Shown: positions 52,360 to 61,117 of the stretch, piece after piece
Layout of the letters: each line of letters begins with the position of its first letter
Numbering within the stretch: position 1 is the stretch's first letter
Source: JAPLKB01 sp964532465
GTDB taxonomy: Bacteria; Desulfobacterota; Syntrophorhabdia; Syntrophorhabdales; Syntrophorhabdaceae
DNA length: 64,000 nucleotides
Direction: 5' to 3'
NCBI GenBank assembly: GCA_964532465.1
Contig: CAZHHX010000011.1
Coordinates: forward strand, 30,675 to 94,674
Program-made: the position numbers and the translations under genes
The notes under the pieces: model-generated
Seen by the model: only the letters and a program-made list of their open reading frames with translations
What the model was told of the DNA's origin: nothing
The model's database searches: none

Positions 52360-52842
52360 ATGAATAAGGATAAAAGCCCTGTGACGGCTGCAATAAGAGT
52401 CCTCAGGGATAACAGAGTTGTCTTTACAGAGCATACATATAAATATGTTGATCGAGGAGGGACCGCGGAAAGCTCGCAACAGCTCGGCCTTGATGAACAC
52501 TCTTTGGTAAAAACCCTTATCATGGAGGACGAGCTCAAGAAACCCTTCATCGTGCTTATGCATGGAGACAGGGAAGTTTCAACAAAAGAACTGGCCAGAA
52601 TCATCGGCGTGAAACGGGTAGCACCCTGTACACCTGAGACCGCGCAAAGACATTCCGGTTATATGGTAGGCGGCACTTCACCCTTCGGGGCCAAAAAGAC
52701 AATGCCGGTATATATGGAAGAGACTGTTTGTGATCTTCCAAAAATCTACATAAATGGAGGCAAGCGCGGGTATCTTGTTGGAATTGACCCGAAAGATATT
52801 ATGCCTGTGCTCAATCCGATTCTTGTGAAAGCCGCCATCTGA
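52360..52842 (+). CDS. ybaK: Cys-tRNA(Pro) deacylase, YbaK/EbsC family
   Basis: 160 residues; a GTG at 52348 is an alternative start. The YbaK fold is visible: TAAIRVLRDNRVVFTEHTY, then LVKTLIME with the conserved Lys, VLMHGDREVSTKELARIIG, and the glycine signature YMVGGTSPFGAKKTMPVYM. Hydrolyses mischarged Cys-tRNA(Pro) in the cytoplasm. No tRNA-synthetase gene is adjacent. Convergent with the response regulator gene at 52885. Confidence 0.9.
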   Translation: MNKDKSPVTAAIRVLRDNRVVFTEHTYKYVDRGGTAESSQQLGLDEHSLVKTLIMEDELKKPFIVLMHGDREVSTKELARIIGVKRVAPCTPETAQRHSGYMVGGTSPFGAKKTMPVYMEETVCDLPKIYINGGKRGYLVGIDPKDIMPVLNPILVKAAI

Positions 52843-52884
52843 TAAAATTAGTCAGGTATTGAAAAAGCGGGAGAAGGTTTCCTG

Positions 52885-53571
52885 TCAGGTATAAGGAAAA
52901 TCCAGTTTATACCCGAATCCGTATACAGTGGCAATAACTTGCTGATCCGGCAGATGTTCCGAGATTTTTTTTCTCAGATTCTTCACATGGGAGTCTATCG
53001 TGCGTTCATATCCTTCAAACTCGTATCCTGATACTGTTTTGACCAGTTCACTGCGGGTAAAAATGCGGTTGGGATATGTCATAAATGTTTTCAACAATCC
53101 GAATTCTATGGGAGTGAGTTTCAGTTCCTGTTTATTCATGGTAACCAAATGTTTTTCTTCGTCGAGAACGACATTCCCCAATGTTAAAACTTTTTCTTCC
53201 AATACAGGATGCATCCTGCGCAGCACCGCCTTTACTCTTGCAACAACTTCCCTGGGGCTGAAGGGTTTACAGATATAGTCGTCTGCGCCAAGCTCCAATC
53301 CTATTAACCGATCGATTTCTTCCACGCGCGCTGTAATCATGATAACAGGAACATTGGAGAATTTTCTTATCTGACGGCACACCTCTATTCCGTCCATACC
53401 GGGCAGCATAATATCCAGAAGAATCAGATCAGGCATGTTGTTTTTGAAAAGGGGGATAACCCGGTCGCCGCGCTCCTGTATTGACACGGCATATCCGGCT
53501 TTTTCCAGGTAATCCCGGAGAAGTTCTGCAATTTTCTTTTCATCTTCAATTACAAGGATATGCAGATTCAT
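52885..53571 (-). CDS. OmpR/PhoB-family response regulator
   Basis: 228 residues. Receiver domain with IEDEKKIAELL, phospho-acceptor in LLDIMLPG and Lys in YICKPF; the C-terminal winged helix (about 130-225) has LTPIEFGLLKTFMTYPNRIF and RTIDSHVKNLRKKI. DNA-binding transcription regulator paired with the kinase whose gene overlaps its start by four bases. The pair resembles BaeSR-like envelope-stress systems. Confidence 0.93.
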   Translation of the reverse strand: MNLHILVIEDEKKIAELLRDYLEKAGYAVSIQERGDRVIPLFKNNMPDLILLDIMLPGMDGIEVCRQIRKFSNVPVIMITARVEEIDRLIGLELGADDYICKPFSPREVVARVKAVLRRMHPVLEEKVLTLGNVVLDEEKHLVTMNKQELKLTPIEFGLLKTFMTYPNRIFTRSELVKTVSGYEFEGYERTIDSHVKNLRKKISEHLPDQQVIATVYGFGYKLDFPYT

Positions 53572-55103
53572 GTTGCGCTTTTAACCTCCCCGTTTAAATT
53601 AAGAGGGAAGGTGATTTTAATCATCAATCCCCCTGACAATGCATTGGAAGCTTCTATCTTTCCATTGTGGGCCTCAACTATTGCTTTGCAGATTGCCAGG
53701 CCCAAACCGCTTCCTCCCTGGGCGCGGGTTCTCGAAAAATCTACCCGGTATAGCCGGTCAAAGAGATATTCCAACGCATGTTCCGGAACACCGGGTCCGG
53801 AATCCTCGAAATATAATTCCAAATCAGTTCCTTTAAATGTATGCCGGATTTTAAGAATACCCGGTTTGTCAACATATCTCAAAACGTTTTCAAAGATATT
53901 TGAAAATAATTGCTCCAAACGAGACGGGTCTGCCGGCAGGACAATGTCCCGGCCGGTTCCCCGGTCTGCATGAACAACTATTTTTTCCTTTATGAACCGG
54001 TTTTGAAAGCGGCTAATTGTTTCAATTAAAACCTCTATGGGATTTACCGGTTGTCTGTTTAAAAGAAAGGCTCCGGTATCTGCCATAGATAAATCGCGAA
54101 GGTTGGCGACAATTCTGTTGAGGCATTGCACTTCCGAATGCAGTGATTCCAGAACCTGCTGATTTGCTTCCCGGACCCCGTCCTGTATTGCTTCAATTTC
54201 ACCCTGAAGTATGGAAAGAGGTGTTCTCAGTTCATGGGAAATATCCGATATCCATTGCTTTCGCATATGCTCGTACCTTTCGAGGGTCTTTGACATTACG
54301 TTAAAATCCGAGGCAAGCTGCCCTAATTCATCTCCTGTCTGAACATCTATCCTTTTGTCAAAACGCAGGGAAGTGAGCGCTCTGGTAGCGCCGGCAAGCT
54401 GTCGGATAGGGGCCAGCAGATGCCGCGACATAAAGAAGGCAATAACAGAGGCCAACAGGAGCATGAGCGCGCCTATGGTGTAAAATGCATTTGATTGTTT
54501 TCTTATAAATGCAAGATTTACCGGATGAGATAATCGCTCTTCTTTTTTCAGGCCTAACCAGCCTGCTGTTTCATTGTTAACCCTGATTTCCTTTAGAGTG
54601 TGTCCCTCTGTTGATGCGGCCGGTCCTGCCACAGGCTGCTTTTGCGCGTCAAAAAGAGTAAGTCTCTGCTCCATAATAAAGGGGTGAAATGGTGGAGGTG
54701 TGTCCTTTGCGGGGTGATTTCCCGGAGGTGCAGGTCGATAGGGGTAAGGCTGTTTTGATGGGCTCTTATAATCCGGAATCGACGGTTTGTTTCTGAATGA
54801 CAAAAAATCCGGGGGTATCGGGGGAGGTCCCTTAAAATCAAAGGGAGGATAAGGCGGCCGGAGTATATACATCCACCGGGGAGTGTTGTTTCTCAGATTC
54901 TCCCATCCATTATTTGCGAGATACTCCCGGCCCAATAAAGCAGTAAGTTCATCGAACCTCAGCATTTCTATTGTACGCACGTACTTTGAAAACTCCCTGT
55001 ACGCATAGAATCTCATCGTTACTGTCATAAGAATGGTAAGCGCGACAAAGGCAAGCAGAAAAGCAAGGAAAAATTTATAAGATAGTTTCATCTGAATTTT
55101 CAT
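53568..55103 (-). CDS. Membrane sensor histidine kinase, BaeS-like
   Basis: 511 residues. TM1 at about 9-29, a periplasmic domain with a proline-rich stretch (PPYPPFDFKGPPPIPP, YPYRPAPPGNHPAK) at about 78-135, TM2 at about 205-225, HAMP (LAPIRQLAGATRALTSL), HisKA with SDISHELRTPLSILQGE and HATPase (NVLRYV, EDSGPGVP, GGSGLGLAICKAI). The proline-rich sensor is unusual and could be a flexible, partner-binding region. It precedes its response regulator on the minus strand with a four-base overlap. Confidence 0.93.
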   Translation of the reverse strand: MKIQMKLSYKFFLAFLLAFVALTILMTVTMRFYAYREFSKYVRTIEMLRFDELTALLGREYLANNGWENLRNNTPRWMYILRPPYPPFDFKGPPPIPPDFLSFRNKPSIPDYKSPSKQPYPYRPAPPGNHPAKDTPPPFHPFIMEQRLTLFDAQKQPVAGPAASTEGHTLKEIRVNNETAGWLGLKKEERLSHPVNLAFIRKQSNAFYTIGALMLLLASVIAFFMSRHLLAPIRQLAGATRALTSLRFDKRIDVQTGDELGQLASDFNVMSKTLERYEHMRKQWISDISHELRTPLSILQGEIEAIQDGVREANQQVLESLHSEVQCLNRIVANLRDLSMADTGAFLLNRQPVNPIEVLIETISRFQNRFIKEKIVVHADRGTGRDIVLPADPSRLEQLFSNIFENVLRYVDKPGILKIRHTFKGTDLELYFEDSGPGVPEHALEYLFDRLYRVDFSRTRAQGGSGLGLAICKAIVEAHNGKIEASNALSGGLMIKITFPLNLNGEVKSAT

Positions 55104-55315
55104 CTTTCTTCAGTCCTCCAGGATTCCACTGCTAATATAGCATATACATTGACTGTTTTTCCGTATTTCACATTATCAGCATCTTGTCTCCATATGTTCT
55201 CCACATATCTTTGTTAGACTAATCAAAGATATATCGACACGTAATAATTAAAGTGGAATACGGGGTCTTCCCCAAAAGTCCCTTCTTCCTGCTTAAACAA
55301 AAAGGAGATGGAAGT

Positions 55316-56608
55316 ATGATAAAAACAATGGCAAATTCCGGGTGTAATAGCATGAAAGCAGTCATGGCACGCATGAATGATATTTACAGGGTAAAAACAT
55401 ACATACTGATTATGATTGTATTTTCACTTTTTTCTTGCAGTTCCCTGCCTTTTGCAAAAAATAAAACAGAATCGGAAGCCGGGAAAACAAAAAAAACGGA
55501 TGATGCGCAAAAAACAAAAAAAGCAGATAAGGGTGAACGAGTTGTGGAAGCTGTGCCGCAGCCGGGTGACATAAAGGCTATTGATGGTGTTGAATATATA
55601 TATGTAAGCAACAGAAAATTCATGTTTACTGCCTATGAACCCGAGTATATATGGGAAAGGAAAGATCAGTACACGCCGCGTATGGGACAAGACCTCCTCG
55701 CTGACAGAGAATCGGAAAAAGAGAGAAAGGCATTGGAAAACAGAATATCAAAACTCGAGGAAGATCTGAAGAAAAAGGGTATAGCGCCTCAAATCGCATA
55801 TCCCGCGCAGATGACATCCTTACCATCCCCTCTAACCGGCAATATGTCTCCAGTTATGCCTTCATCGAGCTTTCCATCTCCGAAAATGAGACGACGCGTT
55901 ATAGTGCTCCCGATAGCGGATGAAACACATTACAAAAAAGAGTATTTTGGCGAACTGGCTTCCAAAATGCTTATATCCAGACTGGAAAATACGAATAATA
56001 TTATCTGCATAGATCCCAATACCCTGAATCTTAAAGGTCAATTGACAGATACTGCAAACATGACGCTGCTGAATGAGGTATACGGGGTACAGGCTGTTCT
56101 GAAGGGAACCATTTCTGATGCGGTTACAGGCTCATCACCTGCCGCATTCAGTATAAGTCTTTTTGTGTATGATACTGAGACGGGAGCAGTCCTCAGGCAG
56201 TTTTCCGGGAGAAGTTCCCTGTCTTTCTTAAAGGAAAATGAAGGTTTTGCCTTAGAGGAAGCAAAGATTAAGTCAATAAACGCATCTATAGAACTTATCG
56301 CAGCGGACATTATAAAAAATCTGCTTACCATTGAATGGCATGCAAGAATAGCCTCAATGGAAAATGGAAAAGTTTACATAAACGCAGGGAGACTTTCCGG
56401 CCTTGAAGACGGGGCAGCCCTTGAGGTCTATTCTCCCGGAGTGCAGGTGTTTGATTCAAAAACAAAAACGCCTCTTGGGAAGATGAAAGGCAGTTATAAA
56501 GGCAAACTAAAGGTGTCCGATCTTTTCGGTGTGGATGCTTCACGCGCGCAAACGGTGAGCGGCGGCAACTTTTCTGTGTCAGACCTGGTATACGTAAGAG
56601 GGGATTAA
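55316..56608 (+). CDS. Lipoprotein with CsgG/FlgT-like domains
   Basis: About 430 residues from the ATG behind aaaaggagatgga; lipobox LFSC (about residue 41 from this start) makes the N-region long, so a start at 55373 is possible. The Lys-rich stretch after the Cys (TESEAGKTKKTDDAQ) is low in complexity. A coiled coil lies at about 130-150. The middle part, RRRVIVLPIADETHYKKEYF and VYGVQAVLKGTISDAV, resembles the CsgG/FlgT/TolB-N-like family. The C-terminal part (VYINAGRLSGLEDGAALEVY) looks like the FlgT C-terminal domain. Likely an envelope lipoprotein; partners unknown. Confidence 0.7.
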   Translation: MIKTMANSGCNSMKAVMARMNDIYRVKTYILIMIVFSLFSCSSLPFAKNKTESEAGKTKKTDDAQKTKKADKGERVVEAVPQPGDIKAIDGVEYIYVSNRKFMFTAYEPEYIWERKDQYTPRMGQDLLADRESEKERKALENRISKLEEDLKKKGIAPQIAYPAQMTSLPSPLTGNMSPVMPSSSFPSPKMRRRVIVLPIADETHYKKEYFGELASKMLISRLENTNNIICIDPNTLNLKGQLTDTANMTLLNEVYGVQAVLKGTISDAVTGSSPAAFSISLFVYDTETGAVLRQFSGRSSLSFLKENEGFALEEAKIKSINASIELIAADIIKNLLTIEWHARIASMENGKVYINAGRLSGLEDGAALEVYSPGVQVFDSKTKTPLGKMKGSYKGKLKVSDLFGVDASRAQTVSGGNFSVSDLVYVRGD

Positions 56609-57037
56609 TTCTGATTCGTTCCCGTCCGGAAAGGGTTCTTTTCCACCCCGACAGCGTCAATCCGCGGTCTTTCTTGTGCGGTGCACATGTTATACACCTC
56701 CGCGCAATCCCTTGATTTCCCCTCGGTCTTAGCCTCGGGGTGGATTCATTGCCTTGCCGGAACGAAAAATTCCTCCTCCGATTCGAGAACCAATAGTTTC
56801 CATCCGGGGTTTCCGGATGGAAACTAATTATGTTATCGTACAACAATGATCATTTTATAGTAAATAATTGATGAATCCGGGGGCCGGTTCGTGGTATTCC
56901 ATCAGCGCCGATCATGCTGTCCACATTATCGGGAAATAAGATTTCCTTTACATATCAAGCGAAAGAGCAGATGATTATTAAATAAAGACAAAATAAGGTA
57001 TCGTTAAAAAGTTCGAAATAAAATCAGGAGGCAAAAA
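56609..57037. other. 429-bp region, hairpin and unassigned conserved-looking sequence
   Basis: Between the lipoprotein gene and aspD. A strong hairpin, tagtttccatccgg/ccggatggaaacta (56794-56807, 56813-56826, loop ggttt), could end the lipoprotein transcript. The GC-richer stretch 56620-56790 differs in composition from its surroundings and is open on the minus strand, but no gene family was recognised. Confidence 0.45.
56794..56826 (+). terminator. Perfect 14-bp hairpin
   Basis: tagtttccatccgg pairs with ccggatggaaacta around a 5-base loop. It lies 186 bases after the lipoprotein stop. No T-run follows. Confidence 0.5.
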
Positions 57038-58633
57038 ATGAGCAGCCGGGATGAAGAGAAACGTTACGAAGGACTGAGCCCTTTTGAACTGAAGGAAAAG
57101 CAGATTGAAATGGCAACCTCAAATCGGGAACGGATAATGCTGAATGCAGGGAGAGGGAACCCGAACTGGGTTGCTACAAACCCGAGATATGCCTTTTTCC
57201 TCCTCGGCAACTTTGCCCTTGAGGAAGCGCATAGGGTTCTGAGCCGCCCCGGAATTGCCGGCGCTCCCGAATCAAAAGACATGGGAGGACGCCTGCTTGA
57301 CTTCTGTCGCCTTCACTCTGAAAAACTCGGCTCACAGTTCCTTGTTGACTCATATAAATATGCCACGGAAAATCTTGGTCTTGACGGAGACTCCTTTATC
57401 GGGGAGATGATTGACGGTATTCTCGGCGACCACTATCCCACGCCTGATCGCATGTTGAAGAACTGCGAAAAGATCGTTCAGGCATATCTTGACAACACGA
57501 TGTGTGATTGTCAGCCCCCTGCGGGAACTATGGACCTTTTTGCCGTTGAGGGCGGCACAGCGGCCATGACATATATTTTCAATACGCTGAAAGAAAACTT
57601 TCTCATCAATCCGGGAGATAAAATCGCTATCGGCACGCCCATTTTCACTCCTTACCTCGAAATTCCCACCCTCAATGATTATGGACTGACAGTTGTTGAA
57701 ATAAAGATGGACGAAAAGAGCAACTGGCAGTATCCGGATTCGGAACTCGATAAACTGAGTGACCCCTCTGTAAAGGCTTTTTTCATCGTCAATCCGTCAA
57801 ACCCGCCATCTACAAGCGTGGCAAAGGAATCTCTCGACAAAATCGCTAAGCTGGTACAAACAACCAGAAAGGATCTCATCATACTGACTGATGATGTTTA
57901 CGGAACATTCGTGAACGGATTCAACTCTTTGGCAGCCATTGCCCCGCAAAATACGATTCTCGTCTATTCATTCTCAAAATACTTCGGAGCCACCGGCTGG
58001 AGACTGGGGATAATAGGCATGTACCGGGACAATGTAATGGATAAGCTTATCGCGGCCCTTCCCGCGGACAAACGTGGAGGGATGCACAAACGCTATGAAT
58101 CCATCTCCACTGATCCGGACAGCATCAAGCTCATCGACCGCTTAGTAGCCGACAGCCGGGCTGTGGCTCTGAACCATACTGCCGGTCTCTCAACGCCGCA
58201 GCAGGTAATGATGGCGCTGTTCTCGTTTCAGGAACTCCTCGACTCGGACAGTCACCTTTACAAAAAAGAGGCTCAGGACTTAGTAAAAGAACGCTATGAG
58301 GCGCTCTACAGGTCTCTCGGTGTCGAAGCGCCTGAAATGCCTTGCTATGCCATGTATTATACAACAATAGATATTCCGCAGCTTGCCGAAAAACGCTTTG
58401 GAGCAGACTTCGCGAAGTGGCTCAAATCAACTTTTGAACCGATTGACTTTGTCTGGAATCTTGCCGATAAAAAAGGCGTGGTGCTTATGGACGGCGGCGG
58501 TTTTGCCGCTCCGGAAATGTCTATTCGCGTCTCTCTTGCCAACCTCTTCAAAGACGACTATGTGAAAATCGGCAAAGCGATAAGCGAACTGCTTTCCGAA
58601 TACCAGGATATTTGGAAAAAATCCGTAAGATGA
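57038..58633 (+). CDS. aspD: Aspartate 4-decarboxylase
   Basis: 531 residues, the normal length of AspD. A PLP-dependent enzyme of the aspartate aminotransferase fold with the Lys motif SFSKYFGATGWRLG at about 310-323 and the N-terminal AGRGNPNWVATNPRYAFF typical of the enzyme. It converts L-aspartate to L-alanine and CO2. With the antiporter encoded downstream it forms a decarboxylation cycle: aspartate in, alanine out, one proton consumed in the cytoplasm, so a proton-motive force is generated. A strong ribosome site (aggaggcaaaaa) precedes the ATG. The two genes are parted by a repeat element, which is unusual for an operon. Confidence 0.95.
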   Translation: MSSRDEEKRYEGLSPFELKEKQIEMATSNRERIMLNAGRGNPNWVATNPRYAFFLLGNFALEEAHRVLSRPGIAGAPESKDMGGRLLDFCRLHSEKLGSQFLVDSYKYATENLGLDGDSFIGEMIDGILGDHYPTPDRMLKNCEKIVQAYLDNTMCDCQPPAGTMDLFAVEGGTAAMTYIFNTLKENFLINPGDKIAIGTPIFTPYLEIPTLNDYGLTVVEIKMDEKSNWQYPDSELDKLSDPSVKAFFIVNPSNPPSTSVAKESLDKIAKLVQTTRKDLIILTDDVYGTFVNGFNSLAAIAPQNTILVYSFSKYFGATGWRLGIIGMYRDNVMDKLIAALPADKRGGMHKRYESISTDPDSIKLIDRLVADSRAVALNHTAGLSTPQQVMMALFSFQELLDSDSHLYKKEAQDLVKERYEALYRSLGVEAPEMPCYAMYYTTIDIPQLAEKRFGADFAKWLKSTFEPIDFVWNLADKKGVVLMDGGGFAAPEMSIRVSLANLFKDDYVKIGKAISELLSEYQDIWKKSVR

Positions 58634-58956
58634 TACGTGGAAAAAAGAAGTATGGGAAATGAAGAAATCATTCTTCATTTCCGCCGGATTCACATCAGCA
58701 AATAATGGCAGATGAGAATCCGGCTTAAGTGGGCGACGGCATGTCGGGGATTTTGCAGATGTGGATGGGCTGCGAGATTTGCAGGCCGTAATCGTACTGA
58801 ATGTACGATGGAGGATCGCAAGGCGAAGCAGACCGCCGCAGATCAAAATCCCCTACATGCCGTCGCCCGACAAAGTGAACAAGGACAAACTGCTCAATAA
58901 TAAGAGCTAAAGGTAAGAAAATTTCAACAATACCAAGAATTTTAACAGGGGGATTT
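58634..58956. repeat. aspD-aspT gap filled by repeat copy B and a flanking hairpin
   Basis: Contains an imperfect hairpin (ccggattc/gaatccgg, 58684-58720) and the complete 138-bp element at 58731-58868, then a short leader for aspT. Confidence 0.8.
58731..58868 (+). repeat. Complete copy (B) of the 138-bp inverted-repeat element
   Basis: Arms 58731-58754 and 58845-58868 pair over 24 bases with one mismatch (gggcgacggcatgt at the outer end). The centre holds atcgtac/gtacgat (58791-58797, 58803-58809). The interior matches copy C almost base for base. Confidence 0.9.
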
Positions 58957-60660
58957 ATGTTAAATGATATGCTGAAAATATGTCTTAAGAATCCTGAGAT
59001 ACTGTTATTTCTGTCACTGGGTGCCGGTTACTATATCGGCAAGTTAAAATTTAAAGGATTCAGCCTGGGGGCTACCGCATCGGTGCTGCTGGTTGCCCTT
59101 GTGCTGGGACAAATCCCCGGAGTGCAGGTTCCCGGACTTTTGAAGACTGTCAGCTTTGCCCTCTTTACATTCTGCATCGGTTACAGCGTGGGGCCTCAAT
59201 TTTTCGGGGCATTGAAAAAACAGGGGATGAGCTATATATGGGTTGCACTGGTAGTAGCTGTTGCAGCTCTGGTCACCGCCCTTGGACTGGGGAAATTATT
59301 CGGCTTCAGTCCGGGAACAACAGCAGGACTTCTGGCAGGCGCGCTGACCACATCTGCCGCTATCGGAACCGCGGAAGGCGCCATTGCTCATCTGCCCGGA
59401 CTCACCGCGGCTGCAAGGGCTGCCTTGGAAACCGATATAGCCATATCATACGGCATTACATACATCTTCGGTACTGTCGGCGGAATTCTCATGTTCACGC
59501 TGCTGCCGGGAATTATGGGGATAAACCTGAAGACTGAGGCCAAAAAGCTTGAAGAAAACTATTCCGGCGGCGATAGCGACATAGATAAAAGCCCCGATCT
59601 TTTTTCCTGGTCCGGACAATTGAGTTTACGCGCGTACCTGGTGGAGAATGATAAAATATTCGGTAAGACCATCGGTTTTGTCGAAGGACTTTTTCCTCAG
59701 CCTGTTGTTGTTGAGGCCGCGCAAAGAAACAGACAACCTCTGGCGCTTCAGCCGGATCTGACCATCCAGTTAGGCGATATTCTTATTATCGGCAGCCCCT
59801 CCCGAAAATGCATGATTGCCGCGCCCGGACTTGTCGGGCCGGAACAGGATATTACCGGGATGACGGACATTGTCGGTGAAGTTATGGAAGTCTGTGTTCT
59901 CAATAAAGAAATTTCCGGGAAAACAATTGCCGAAATCGGTAATAGAGCTGAGGCGCACGGCATTTTTCTCCGTAAAATTACCCGTCAAAGCAATATTGTA
60001 CCGATTCTGCCGAAGACCGTTATTGAGCGCTGTGATATTCTTCAACTGATTGGAAGAAAGGAGGACGTGGAGCGGGCAGTTAAACTTATGGGATTCGCGG
60101 AACGTTCAACGGACGTGACCGATATGATTACGGTAGGCTGCGGAGTAGTGCTCGGCACGCTTATAGGGCTTCTGGTAGTGAACATTGCCGGTATCCCCAT
60201 ATCTCTGGGTGTAGGGGGCGGTGTCCTTGTCTCCGGCCTTATATCCGGATGGGTGCGCACCTTGCATCCCACTTACGGACAAATTCCGTCGGCAAGCAGA
60301 TGGGTGCTCCAGAATCTGGGATTGAATCTCTTCATTGCCTGCGTCGGACTGGGCGCGGGCAGCCAGGCATTGGCTGCTCTGAAAACAACGGGGCTGTCGG
60401 TTTTTATCGCAGGTGTGCTTTTGACAATTATCCCGGTTCTCGCGGGACTTATCTTCGCTAAACTATTTATGAAATTGAATCCGGTTTTTCTGCTTGGCGC
60501 CCTCACAGGATCGCGCAACATTACGGCAGCTTTGCTTACACTGGAGGAACAGGCGGAAAGCTCCATGCCTGTTCTCGGCTACGCAGCGCCCTACGCTGTG
60601 GCGAATGTGGTACTCACCATCTGGGGCTCTCTGATTGTAAATATTATGCATCGACTTTAG
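58957..60660 (+). CDS. aspT: Aspartate:alanine antiporter (AspT)
   Basis: 567 residues, close to the family norm of about 540-560. N-terminal helices at about 12-165, a central cytoplasmic stretch of two TrkA-C-like domains (about 210-370, with VGEVMEVCVLNKEISGKTI), then a second set of helices with GVGGGVLVSGLISGW and LGLGAGSQAL-like glycine motifs. This is the AAEX arrangement of AspT. Exchanges aspartate for alanine electrogenically at the inner membrane and works with AspD. Ribosome site agggggattt. It is flanked by two inverted copies of the 138-bp element. Confidence 0.93.
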   Translation: MLNDMLKICLKNPEILLFLSLGAGYYIGKLKFKGFSLGATASVLLVALVLGQIPGVQVPGLLKTVSFALFTFCIGYSVGPQFFGALKKQGMSYIWVALVVAVAALVTALGLGKLFGFSPGTTAGLLAGALTTSAAIGTAEGAIAHLPGLTAAARAALETDIAISYGITYIFGTVGGILMFTLLPGIMGINLKTEAKKLEENYSGGDSDIDKSPDLFSWSGQLSLRAYLVENDKIFGKTIGFVEGLFPQPVVVEAAQRNRQPLALQPDLTIQLGDILIIGSPSRKCMIAAPGLVGPEQDITGMTDIVGEVMEVCVLNKEISGKTIAEIGNRAEAHGIFLRKITRQSNIVPILPKTVIERCDILQLIGRKEDVERAVKLMGFAERSTDVTDMITVGCGVVLGTLIGLLVVNIAGIPISLGVGGGVLVSGLISGWVRTLHPTYGQIPSASRWVLQNLGLNLFIACVGLGAGSQALAALKTTGLSVFIAGVLLTIIPVLAGLIFAKLFMKLNPVFLLGALTGSRNITAALLTLEEQAESSMPVLGYAAPYAVANVVLTIWGSLIVNIMHRL

Positions 60661-60702
60661 AAAAGGTATGAGAACTGGCTTGTCCACCTTTTTCTCTTGG
60701 TC

Positions 60703-60840
60703 GGGCAGCGGCATATCGAAAATTTTGATCTGCGGCGGCCTACTTCACCTTGCGATCCTCCATCGTACATTCAGTACGATTACGGCCTGCAAATCTCGCA
60801 GCCCATCCACATCTGCAAAATTTCCGATATGCCGCTGCCC
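60703..60840 (-). repeat. Complete copy (C) of the 138-bp inverted-repeat element
   Basis: Arms 60703-60726 and 60817-60840 pair over 24 bases with one mismatch. Outer arm gggcagcggcatat differs from copy B, yet its partner arm carries the matching changes. Opposite orientation to B. Confidence 0.9.
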
Positions 60841-61011
60841 ACTCAACCCGGATTCACATATACACTTATGTGAATCCGGAATAAAGAAGGGGGTGAGTTT
60901 TTCCATTTTCATTTCTTTTCTCTTCCTCCCCCTGTTTTCTCTTTGTAAAAGCTTGTATATATTTATTCTGTGAACCAATTTTTCATAAAAATATTGACAA
61001 TACCCTCCATA

Positions 61012-61049
61012 GCTTTTTGTGGAGGCTTGTTGTCGCCTCCACAAAAAGC
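61012..61049. terminator. Bidirectional terminator between aspT and the MFS gene
   Basis: Perfect 15-bp stem, gctttttgtggaggc with gcctccacaaaaagc, 8-base loop; T-run on the left arm when read on either strand's 5' side. Confidence 0.7.
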
Positions 61050-61117
61050 CTTCTGAGTAACTTGCCTCTTTTTTTAAAGCTACTCAGGAACAAATCGCCC
61101 CGAAGGGGCGTGTAGTG

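Larger units (their letters stand above)
60661..61117. repeat. Post-aspT region: repeat copy C and three hairpins
   Basis: Copy C at 60703-60840, then ccggattcacata/tatgtgaatccgg (about 60848-60879, 13-bp stem), then gctttttgtggaggc/gcctccacaaaaagc (61012-61049, 15-bp stem) and cgcccc/ggggcg (61096-61110). The last two lie between convergent genes and are likely terminators. Confidence 0.8.

Noticed and set aside
56325..56846. 173-residue minus-strand frame overlapping the lipoprotein gene
   Set aside because: No ribosome site, unusual residue make-up, overlap with a supported gene. Kept only as a note on the 56620-56790 stretch.
58712..58900. Short frames inside the 138-bp element (both strands and copies)
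   Set aside because: The same amino-acid strings recur only because the DNA repeat recurs; no start signals or family similarity.
58731..60840. Classical composite transposon around aspT
   Set aside because: No transposase in or near the element and no target-site duplication could be recognised; left as a possible non-autonomous element.
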